Below the pieces are notes generated by a model. That model did no database searches and was not told the origin of the DNA. It worked only from the letters and a program-made list of their open reading frames with translations. The position numbers and the translations under genes are program-made. Below are positions 1 to 5,382 of a stretch of 5,382 nucleotides of DNA, piece by piece (position 1 is the stretch's first letter; every line of letters starts with the position of its first letter). The DNA comes from Deltaproteobacteria bacterium RIFOXYD12_FULL_50_9 (lineage in GTDB: Bacteria > Desulfobacterota > Desulfobulbia > Desulfobulbales > CALZHT01). Where the stretch lies: NCBI GenBank assembly GCA_001799225.1, contig MGTA01000003.1, positions 516-5,897 on the forward strand, read 5' to 3'.

Positions 1-441
1 TCCACTAAAACCGCCCGCGACTCTTCTGTCACCGGCGGGGTCGAGGCCCTTTTCGGCGTCGAACAATGGCTGGCCGGCAAGAATCCCAACTTTACTCCTT
101 CGGCCGCCTCACTTAAGGCCGGGCTGCAAAACGATTTTGACGGCTCAGGCGAAACCAAACGCGATTCCAATGTCACGGCAACGATCTCGGCCCGGGTAGT
201 CGACACAACCATGGACGGCAACCTGGTTATCCGGGGCTTCCGTGAGGTCCGGGTCAACAACGAAACCCAGTTCATTATCCTCTCCGGCATTGTCCGGCCC
301 AAGGATATCGCCCAGGACAACTCCATCCTCTCCTCCTATATCGCTGATGCCCGCATCGAATATAGCGGCACCGGCTCAGTCAGCGACAAGCAGCAGCCCG
401 GCTGGCTGGCCCGCGGCCTCGACATCATCTGGCCGTTCTGA
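1..441 (+). CDS. flgH: Flagellar L-ring protein FlgH (3' part; 5' end outside window)
   Basis: FlgH is the outer-membrane lipoprotein that forms the L-ring, the outer half of the bushing around the flagellar rod. The window holds the last 146 codons plus TGA; the signal peptide, lipobox cysteine and start lie upstream. The visible part carries the family's C-terminal signature: the strand pair T-ITATISARVV-type followed by DGNLVIRG (window residues about 72-79), then SGIVRPKDI (about 95-103), then IADARIEYSGTG, and the conserved end GWLARGLDIIWPF. The full E. coli protein is about 232 residues, so roughly 60 percent of the gene is present. It is followed by a 208-base gap rather than an immediately adjacent flgI, which is why a separate promoter for flgI was looked for. 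The frame is open across the entire segment with no sign of damage. Identification is firm; only the missing 5' end limits the entry. Confidence 0.95.
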   Translation, partial: STKTARDSSVTGGVEALFGVEQWLAGKNPNFTPSAASLKAGLQNDFDGSGETKRDSNVTATISARVVDTTMDGNLVIRGFREVRVNNETQFIILSGIVRPKDIAQDNSILSSYIADARIEYSGTGSVSDKQQPGWLARGLDIIWPF

Positions 442-453
442 GTATCGGGCTGT

Positions 454-490
454 GCCGGTAGGCAAAAAATTCCTGCCTGGCTCGGGCCAG
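454..490. repeat. Pair of small dyads downstream of flgH
   Basis: Two short perfect inverted repeats lie back to back: AGGCA (460-464) with TGCCT (474-478), and CTGGC (477-481) with GCCAG (486-490) around a TCGG loop. The first can be lengthened by GCC (454-456) pairing with GGC (479-481) across a 3-base bulge. No T-run follows either one, so they do not look like a Rho-independent terminator of flgH. They are centred about 140 and 125 bases upstream of the predicted sigma-54 start, a usual distance for activator sites of sigma-54 promoters. A role as binding sites is inference; they could also be mRNA structure or chance. Confidence 0.4.
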
Positions 491-537
491 CGGAAACGAT
501 CAACAGCTTTCATACCGGAATACATAATGCAACATAT

Positions 538-546
538 TGTTATAAT
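538..546 (+). promoter_or_regulatory. Extended -10 (sigma-70 type) promoter candidate upstream of flgI
   Basis: The sequence TGTTATAAT contains a perfect TATAAT hexamer (541-546) with TG one base before it, which is the extended -10 pattern that can work with a poor -35 box. No good TTGACA match is present 16-18 bases upstream. Transcription would begin near 553, about 97 bases before the flgI start. It lies in the AT-rich part of the gap, where such hexamers arise by chance more often, so the call rests on the TG extension and its position upstream of a gene. Confidence 0.4.
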
Positions 547-582
547 TCAATAAGCAGAGTTGATGGCGCATTTGCTGGCGCT

Positions 583-598
583 TGGCATTCCATTTGCA
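583..598 (+). promoter_or_regulatory. Sigma-54 (RpoN) -24/-12 promoter for flgI and downstream genes
   Basis: The element reads TGGCATTCCATTTGCA. Its GG (584-585) and GC (596-597) are separated by exactly 10 bases, as required at sigma-54 promoters, and both the TGGCA and TTTGCA halves agree with the consensus TGGCAC-N5-TTGCW, except for T in place of the C after TGGCA. The predicted start of transcription is near 608-609, giving a leader of about 41 bases before the flgI ATG and its ribosome binding site. In many Gram-negative bacteria the middle class of flagellar genes depends on RpoN with an NtrC-family activator such as FlrC/FleR, so the location fits. The activator itself is not in the window. 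Confidence 0.7.
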
Positions 599-636
599 AT
601 CATTAATAGTTACGGAGCTAAGCAAAAACACTTTTC

Positions 637-643
637 AAGGAAG
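637..643 (+). promoter_or_regulatory. Ribosome binding site that sets the flgI start
   Basis: AAGGAAG sits 6 bases before the ATG at 650. It favours this start over the in-frame TTG at 560 or ATG at 563, which have no comparable site, would add 29-30 residues ahead of a normal signal peptide, and would place the sigma-54 element inside coding sequence. Confidence 0.75.
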
Positions 644-649
644 ATACTC

Positions 650-1771
650 ATGAACCGATATAATGCACCCCGGCGATCCACTGCCAACTCAAAACGGTTT
701 CTGGCTCTCTGTCTGGCAGCCCTGGCTTTAGTGTTGTCGGCCACTACCAGTGCCCTGGCTGTCCGCCTGAAGGATATTGCCTCGGTAAAAGGGGTAAGGA
801 ACAACCAGCTGATCGGCTACGGCCTGATCGTTGGCTTAAACGGCACCGGCGATGGCGCCCAGTCCTCCTTTACCACCCAGGGATTGATCAACATGCTTGA
901 GAACATGGGCGTCCACGTCAATCCTACTGCCATCAAAGTCAAAAACGTGGCCGGCGTTATGTTGAGTGCCACACTGCCGCCTTTTATCAAGGCCGGCCAG
1001 ACTATCGACGTCACCGTCTCCTCTTTGGGGGATTGCACCTCACTGCAAGGCGGCACCCTGATTGCCACGACCCTCAAAGGCCTGGATGGCCAGGTCTATG
1101 CCATGGCCCAGGGCCCGGTCAGCGTCGGTGGTTTTGAACCGATTCCCGTCCCCAGGGGCGTCCAGAAGAACCATCTGACCGTAGCACGCATCCCGAGTGG
1201 CGCGACTGTGGAGCGTGAGGTGCCGGTCTCCTTTGCCAATAAGGAAAAGATTATCTTCAGCCTCGGCGTTGCCGACTTCACCACGGTTTCACGTCTGGTT
1301 TCGGTGATTAACGCATCTCTGGGCGGCAGTTTCGCATCGGCCCGCGATGGCGGCACCGTTGAGATCAAAGTCCCCGAAAAATTCAAAGAGCAGGAGGTGA
1401 CCCTGCTTGCTGCCCTGGAGAGCCTTGAGGTAATTCCAGACACGCTGGCCAGGGTTGTGCTGGACGAAAGAACCGGCACCGTGGTCATGGGTGAAAACGT
1501 CCAGGTCTCCCAGCTTGCCTTGTCGCACGGCAACCTGAGCCTGCAGATCGCACCCGGCAAGCAGAAACCCAGACTGCCCGGCGAGGAGACCAACGAAAAC
1601 ATTGTGGCCAGGGACATGGAAAACCGCCTGATCACCCTGCCGGAAGGCACCTCGCTAGGCGAGGTTGCCCGGGCACTGAACTCAATCGGAGTGACCCCGC
1701 GCGACCTGATCGCCATCTTCCAATCGATCAAGGCCTCCGGGGCGCTTAAAGCCGAACTGATAATCATCTAG
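650..1771 (+). CDS. flgI: Flagellar P-ring protein FlgI
   Basis: FlgI is secreted to the periplasm, where copies form the P-ring around the distal rod in the peptidoglycan layer. From the chosen ATG it is 373 residues, close to the E. coli length of about 365. An N-terminal Sec signal peptide is clear: basic residues at 8-16, a hydrophobic stretch at 17-29, and a likely cut after SALA (residue 37). The mature protein begins VRLKDIASVKGVR, the family's standard start, followed by NQLIGYGLIVGLNGTGDG (53-69), a hallmark of FlgI. The C-terminus keeps the typical SIKASGALKAELIII end. The mature protein has one cysteine, at residue 129 in GDCTSLQGG; the E. coli protein instead has a disulfide-forming pair, so that bond cannot form within this subunit. 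An upstream in-frame extension to 560 is open but not favoured. The stop is TAG, and flgJ starts 10 bases later, so the two genes are probably cotranscribed. Confidence 0.97.
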   Translation: MNRYNAPRRSTANSKRFLALCLAALALVLSATTSALAVRLKDIASVKGVRNNQLIGYGLIVGLNGTGDGAQSSFTTQGLINMLENMGVHVNPTAIKVKNVAGVMLSATLPPFIKAGQTIDVTVSSLGDCTSLQGGTLIATTLKGLDGQVYAMAQGPVSVGGFEPIPVPRGVQKNHLTVARIPSGATVEREVPVSFANKEKIIFSLGVADFTTVSRLVSVINASLGGSFASARDGGTVEIKVPEKFKEQEVTLLAALESLEVIPDTLARVVLDERTGTVVMGENVQVSQLALSHGNLSLQIAPGKQKPRLPGEETNENIVARDMENRLITLPEGTSLGEVARALNSIGVTPRDLIAIFQSIKASGALKAELIII

Positions 1772-1781
1772 CAGGCAACCT

Positions 1782-2090
1782 ATGAATATCCAACAAACAC
1801 CATTGGCAGGGCTCAAGGAAACCAAGGTTTCAGCCGATACTATGAAAGAGAAGAAACTGCGGAAGGCCTGCGCTGATTTTGAATCGATCATTTTACAGAA
1901 GATGTTAACAACAATGCGGGAGAGCGTCCCGAAGAGCGGTCTTCTCGAAACCGGCTTTGCTCAGGCAACATATCAGTCCATGCACGACCAGGAACTTGCT
2001 AAACAACTAGCGAACGGCAAGGGCATGGGACTAGGCAATAAACTCTATCATGATCTGACTGATAAGCACCGGTTAACAATCAAAAAATAG
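1782..2090 (+). CDS. flgJ: Short FlgJ: rod-binding domain protein without muramidase domain
   Basis: This 102-residue protein matches the N-terminal rod-binding half of FlgJ, which acts in the periplasm as a scaffold or cap for rod assembly. The motif series is visible: LRKACADFESIILQKMLTTMRE (about 26-47) corresponds to the family pattern FE..F...ML..MR, then SGLLETG, then YQSMHDQELAKQLA (64-77) and GMGLG (81-85). In E. coli a C-terminal glucosaminidase domain follows and the total is about 313 residues; here the gene stops right after the rod-binding domain. Such single-domain versions are common outside the gammaproteobacteria, so it is probably complete rather than truncated. There is no obvious signal peptide, as expected for a protein exported by the flagellar system. 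The ribosome binding site is weak (AGG at 1773-1775, 6 bases before ATG), which suggests translation helped by the upstream flgI. The peptidoglycan-cutting enzyme must be encoded elsewhere. Confidence 0.9.
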   Translation: MNIQQTPLAGLKETKVSADTMKEKKLRKACADFESIILQKMLTTMRESVPKSGLLETGFAQATYQSMHDQELAKQLANGKGMGLGNKLYHDLTDKHRLTIKK

Positions 2091-2099
2091 GCACAAACC

Positions 2100-2618
2100 A
2101 TGGAAAGCCAGCAGATCCGACTAGAACCATCCGCCATCCAGAAGATTTTTGATATCCTTGACCAGGAGATCAACTTCTCCAAGGACCTCCTTGAGATTCT
2201 CCGGAAAGAACAGGCCGCCCTCACTGCCATGGATCTGCAGACCCTGGTCAAACTCAGCCGACAGAAGGAAGCCCAGCTGAAGAAAATCCAGCAATATGAT
2301 GCGGCTCTGCAGGAGACGGTGGTCAGATTGACTAAGCTGCCCGAAGGCAAGATCGTCAAAATCAGTGACTTAAGGCCTTTTATCGCCAAATCTGCGGCAG
2401 ACAGACTCGAGCAGTACAGGGACCAACTTGAAGCGCTGCGCCAAGATATTCTCGACCGTAATCATATCAATAAGCATTTTGCCAAAGATACCCTGGGCTA
2501 CTTAGGTGATGCCATCTCACTCATCACCGGCGCCATCCGTGAGCAGTCAATCTACAGTGCCCGTGGCGGACCCAAAGCCTACGCCAACAGCCCTACCATG
2601 ATCAGCAGAGAGGTTTGA
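2100..2618 (+). CDS. flgN: FlgN-family flagellar export chaperone (for FlgK/FlgL)
   Basis: A 172-residue, mostly helical, charged protein without signal peptide or membrane segment. It has the FlgN layout: an N-terminal helix with LDQEINFSKDLLEILRKEQAAL (about 20-41), a second helix with TLVKLSRQKEAQLKKIQ (48-64), a long central coiled-coil region (about 98-120), then the NHIN stretch (121-124) leading into the last helix and a C-terminal tail beginning YSARGG (152-157), comparable to the Y-x-x-x-G tail seen in the family. FlgN proteins bind the C-terminal helices of FlgK and FlgL in the cytoplasm and deliver them to the flagellar export gate. Position supports this strongly: the stop TGA is separated from the flgK ATG by a single base, so chaperone and client are probably translationally coupled. 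The start ATG lies 9 bases after the flgJ stop and has only a weak upstream TAGG. FlgN sequences are poorly conserved, so the name rests on layout plus context. Confidence 0.85.
   Translation: MESQQIRLEPSAIQKIFDILDQEINFSKDLLEILRKEQAALTAMDLQTLVKLSRQKEAQLKKIQQYDAALQETVVRLTKLPEGKIVKISDLRPFIAKSAADRLEQYRDQLEALRQDILDRNHINKHFAKDTLGYLGDAISLITGAIREQSIYSARGGPKAYANSPTMISREV
2607..2613 (+). promoter_or_regulatory. Ribosome binding site of flgK, inside the end of flgN
   Basis: AGAGAGG lies 6 bases before the flgK ATG at 2620 and is within the last codons of flgN. With only one base between the flgN stop and the flgK start, this arrangement favours coupled translation. Confidence 0.7.
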
Positions 2619-2619
2619 A

Positions 2620-5151
2620 ATGCCCGGCATCTCCAATGTATTGAATATGGCTAAAGAGGCCCTGATGGCCCATCAGCTTGCCGTGCAGGTTACCTCGCAC
2701 AACGTCAGCAATGCCAATACCGCAGGCTTCACCAGACAGGCGCTTGAGCTTTCCACCAATATTGCGACTCCAACAGCTTTCGGTAATATCGGCGGCGGCG
2801 TTATCGGCAGCGGTATTATGCGCAAATATGATGCGTTCATGACCCAACGGCTGATGGGCCAGAACTCCACCATGGGTAATCTCGAATCCCAGCAGCAATC
2901 TCTGCGCGTTGTGGAGAGCATCTTCAATGAGGCGCCCGGACTGCAGCTCAACGATCTCATGAGTCAGTTCTGGAACAGCTGGCAGAACCTGGCAAACTCG
3001 CCGGACACCCAATCATTCCGCCAGGAGATAGTCCAGCAGGCCCAGTTGTTCAACCAGCAGATGCAGAACATGACCACCGAAATCGCCAAGACCAAGTATG
3101 ACCTCAATATCAACCTGGACAGTGCGATCAAAGATGTCAACGGTCTGACCAAACAAATAGCCAGTATCAACTATCAGATCAGCTCTTCCGAGACGACTCA
3201 GCAGAAGGCCAATGATCTCCGCGACTCCAGGGATGAACTGATAAAAGATCTCTCGGGCTATCTGGACATCAGTTATTTTGAGAACAAGATCGGCGAATAC
3301 ACTGTTATCCTGCCGGACGGCCACTCCCTGGTTGATTCGACCCAGAGCTGGAAGATCGACTGGGCCGACAACACCCTGCAGTGGGTTAATCAAACTACCA
3401 ACGGCAGCGCTATGAACGTCCCGATCGGCCAGAATTTCGACCTGGGCGGTAAGATCGGCGGCATGCTCTCAGTCTTTAACCAGCTAAGCGAAGGAGACCC
3501 GGACAACTACCTGGGACGCCTGAATGGCCTGGCCAACGCCTTTATCCGCGAGGTCAACCAGCAGCACAGTCAGGGCGTCGGCCTCACCTGTTTTTCCGAG
3601 GCGATTACCGGGACCGAAATCGCGAACAATGCCGCCCGCCTCACCACTACTGTTAACGCCGTCTCGGCGATTGAGACCATAACTGCCAACTCAATGCAGA
3701 TCAACGGCCGCGATATCGGCGAGATCCGGGGGGCAGCGGCAGTAAACGGTCTGGCCATGGGCAAGGCCGCCAACGCGGTATCCGCCATCAACAACGGCAT
3801 TGCCGGAGTTACTGCCAGACTGACCACCCTGGTGGCCGGCTCGGCAGTGACCCCGATGCCCCTTCTCCCACCTCTGGCCAATGATGGCGACACCGTTTCC
3901 TTTAGCATCAACGGCATCGCGGTCAATTACACCATCGATAATGACGGAGTTGGTCTCGATGACGACAGCGATCCGGCCCTTTATGCCGACCACCTGGTCA
4001 ATGCCATAAATAGCGCTATCAATACCTACAATGCCGACCCGACCACCCCGGTTTTCATGTCTTTGCAGGCTACGGTTGGCGATGACACGAACGGCGGGGC
4101 ACTGAACTCGATTGTCCTCAGTAATACCAACGCCGGCGACGAATCCCAAATCATTGTCGGTGACCTGGCATCGCTGCCGCCCGGCCTGGAAAACAGCCTG
4201 GGACTTACTGCCGGAACCTATATTGCCGACAAAACCCATAATACCGGTCAGACCACCATCTTTTCCGACGAAGATTTCACAATCGAGGCCGGAAACAATG
4301 ACTCCCTGCTCAGCCAATTGGGCATGGCAGGCGGCCTCCATCCCGACGACACCCCCAACGACGGCAAACTGACCTATGCCTTTAACAATCCCGGCGGGGT
4401 GGCCAATGCGCTCATGGGCTTTAAATATGCCGATCAACTGGTTACCGACAATGCCGGCTTTGATATCTGGCTTTACAAAAGCGACGGGACCCTGGCCCTG
4501 CCGCAACCGATCAACGTCTCCCTGGAGCGGGCTTTTACGCTCAACGATGTGGCCAAGGCGATTAATGTGTCGATTACCAACGCCACTGGCGGCGCCGCTC
4601 ATATTACCGCTTCAGTAAATGAGAACGAACTGACCATGTCGCCCGCGGTCGGGTACAAATTCGCCTTTGCCAACGACACCTCAAATTTCCTGCAGGTCAA
4701 CGGTCTCAACACCTTCTTCAGTGGCTACAGCGCCAGCACCATCTCGGTCAATCAAGGGCTGGTCAACGATCTTACCAAGGTGACCGCCGGCATGGTTACC
4801 GAAAACGGCCAGATCTGGCAGGGTGACAACAGCAATGCCCTGAAGATCACCAACATCCAGCGCGATGAAAACATCAAATTCTCGAATGGCACGGTCAATA
4901 CCCTGGATGATTACTATAACTCCCTGGTCGGTGAGATCGGCATTACCGGCAAGAATGTTGACCGGGAGCTTGAATTCAATACCCTGGTCACCAATCAGAT
5001 GACCCAGTTGCGTGACTCGGTTTCCGGGGTCTCGCTCGACGAAGAGATGGCCAATCTCATCAAGTTTCAACAAGCCTTTACTGCCGCAGCCAGACTCATC
5101 ACCACCGCTGACGAGATGATGAGCACTCTGGTTGATTCTTTGAGACGTTAG
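2620..5151 (+). CDS. flgK: Flagellar hook-associated protein 1 FlgK, enlarged (843 residues)
   Basis: FlgK is exported through the flagellum and forms the first junction layer between hook and filament. The N-terminal D0/D1 region is canonical: ISNVLNMAKEALMAHQLAVQ, then SHNVSNANTAGFTRQ (about 26-40), and a long helical D1 segment to about residue 215. A conserved core follows, including LGGKIGGMLSVFNQ and EVNQQHSQGVGL (311-322). The C-terminal helix (788-843) has TLVTNQMTQLRDSVSGVSLDE, EMANLIKFQQAFTAAARLI and the closing ADEMMSTLVDSL, typical of FlgK. At 843 residues it is about 300 longer than the 547-residue E. coli protein. The extra mass lies at about 335-680, and contains three modules resembling the flagellin IN motif (near 358-401, 427-485 and 614-675), followed by FAFANDTSNFLQVNGLNTFFSG (681-702), a stretch I associate with deltaproteobacterial FlgK. 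The only cysteine is C324. The frame is intact throughout, and composition is like that of its neighbours. The flgN chaperone gene lies immediately upstream. Confidence 0.96.
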   Translation: MPGISNVLNMAKEALMAHQLAVQVTSHNVSNANTAGFTRQALELSTNIATPTAFGNIGGGVIGSGIMRKYDAFMTQRLMGQNSTMGNLESQQQSLRVVESIFNEAPGLQLNDLMSQFWNSWQNLANSPDTQSFRQEIVQQAQLFNQQMQNMTTEIAKTKYDLNINLDSAIKDVNGLTKQIASINYQISSSETTQQKANDLRDSRDELIKDLSGYLDISYFENKIGEYTVILPDGHSLVDSTQSWKIDWADNTLQWVNQTTNGSAMNVPIGQNFDLGGKIGGMLSVFNQLSEGDPDNYLGRLNGLANAFIREVNQQHSQGVGLTCFSEAITGTEIANNAARLTTTVNAVSAIETITANSMQINGRDIGEIRGAAAVNGLAMGKAANAVSAINNGIAGVTARLTTLVAGSAVTPMPLLPPLANDGDTVSFSINGIAVNYTIDNDGVGLDDDSDPALYADHLVNAINSAINTYNADPTTPVFMSLQATVGDDTNGGALNSIVLSNTNAGDESQIIVGDLASLPPGLENSLGLTAGTYIADKTHNTGQTTIFSDEDFTIEAGNNDSLLSQLGMAGGLHPDDTPNDGKLTYAFNNPGGVANALMGFKYADQLVTDNAGFDIWLYKSDGTLALPQPINVSLERAFTLNDVAKAINVSITNATGGAAHITASVNENELTMSPAVGYKFAFANDTSNFLQVNGLNTFFSGYSASTISVNQGLVNDLTKVTAGMVTENGQIWQGDNSNALKITNIQRDENIKFSNGTVNTLDDYYNSLVGEIGITGKNVDRELEFNTLVTNQMTQLRDSVSGVSLDEEMANLIKFQQAFTAAARLITTADEMMSTLVDSLRR

Positions 5152-5154
5152 GAG
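5150..5154 (+). promoter_or_regulatory. Ribosome binding site of flgL
   Basis: AGGAG overlaps the flgK stop codon TAG (5149-5151) and lies 8 bases before the ATG at 5163. It supports that start and cotranslation of flgK and flgL. Confidence 0.8.
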
Positions 5155-5162
5155 ATATTGCC

Positions 5163-5382
5163 ATGCGGACAACCCTTAATATGATAAATATGGTCTCTCT
5201 GGGCAATCTCAACCAGATAACCTCGACCATGAATCGCCTCAACACCCAGATCTCTTCCGGCAAGGATTTTTCCAAGATCTCTGAAAACCCGAACAATATG
5301 ATCACTGCCCTGGGGCTGCGGACCAGTCTATCGGAAATCAAGCAATTCCAGGATAACATTGTTTACGGCGACAACCTGATTA
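5163..5382 (+). CDS. flgL: Flagellar hook-associated protein 3 FlgL (5' part; continues past window)
   Basis: FlgL forms the second junction layer, between FlgK and the filament. Only the first 73 codons are present and the frame is open to the window edge. The N-terminus MRTTLNMINMVSLGNLNQ is followed by helical MNRLNTQISSGKDFSKISENP and then ALGLRTSLSEIKQFQDNIVYGDNLI, which follow the flagellin/FlgL D0-D1 pattern (L..L..QISSGK, then a S-D-D-P-like turn, then L.L...L....QF..N). The usual KPSDDP turn here reads KISENP. The start is set by a good ribosome binding site and lies 11 bases after the flgK stop. A flagellin would share this N-terminal fold, but the MR-T start and the position directly after flgK make FlgL the better call. 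The rest of the gene, and whatever follows it, lies outside the window. Confidence 0.9.
   Translation, partial: MRTTLNMINMVSLGNLNQITSTMNRLNTQISSGKDFSKISENPNNMITALGLRTSLSEIKQFQDNIVYGDNLI

Noticed and set aside
460..490. Rho-independent terminator after flgH
   Set aside because: The hairpins are short (5 bp, or 8 bp with a bulge) and no T-run follows either stem.
242..553. 103-codon + strand frame overlapping the end of flgH
   Set aside because: It is out of frame with flgH, full of S, P and A as is typical for a shifted reading of this sequence, and has no ribosome binding site.
560..649. In-frame extension of flgI to a TTG at 560 or ATG at 563
   Set aside because: It adds about 30 residues ahead of a normal signal peptide, lacks a ribosome binding site, and runs through the sigma-54 element. 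The ATG at 650 has AAGGAAG at proper spacing.
1096..1767. 223-codon open frame on the minus strand opposite flgI
   Set aside because: It lies entirely within the well-supported flgI gene, shows no recognisable family, and is expected from the codon bias of a GC-rich gene.
4421..4437. Sigma-28-like promoter within flgK (TTTAAATATGCCGATCA)
   Set aside because: The TAAA and GCCGAT parts are only 3 bases apart, against the required 15 or so.
3691..4602. 303-codon open frame on the minus strand opposite flgK
   Set aside because: It mirrors the flgK frame, is low in complexity (rich in G, V and I from the antisense of flgK codons), and has no recognisable motif or convincing start signal.

Overview
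The window is a run of flagellar hook-filament and ring genes, all on the + strand: the 3' end of flgH (L-ring), then complete flgI (P-ring), a short flgJ (rod-binding domain only), a flgN-type chaperone gene and flgK (hook-filament junction protein 1), ending in the 5' end of flgL (junction protein 3). L- and P-ring genes mean a Gram-negative, flagellated bacterium. The moderately high GC content, the short FlgJ, the large FlgK and a good sigma-54 (RpoN) promoter match suggest a Desulfobacterota/Desulfuromonadota-like (former deltaproteobacterial) organism. That placement is inference from family knowledge, not from a database search.

Layout: 1-441 is the end of flgH. 442-649 is the only real intergenic gap (208 bases). 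It is AT-rich in its second half and holds two small dyads, an extended -10 box (TGTTATAAT) and a -24/-12 element with exact sigma-54 spacing, followed by the flgI ribosome binding site. From 650 to the end the genes are packed tightly (gaps of 10, 9, 1 and 11 bases), so flgI-flgJ-flgN-flgK-flgL looks like one transcription unit that can start just downstream of flgH.

How the genes work together: FlgH and FlgI form the bushing through which the rod crosses the outer membrane and peptidoglycan. FlgJ's rod-binding domain supports rod assembly. FlgN is the likely cytoplasmic chaperone that holds FlgK (and FlgL) for export. FlgK and FlgL form the junction between hook and filament. The unit therefore moves from late basal-body parts to junction parts.

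This is mostly an ordinary flagellar locus and I see no new defence, mobile or biosynthetic system. The points worth a second look are the promoter region inside the flagellar cluster, the enlarged FlgK with three flagellin-IN-like modules and a single cysteine, the lack of flgM between flgJ and flgN, and a weak sigma-28-like box inside flgJ.
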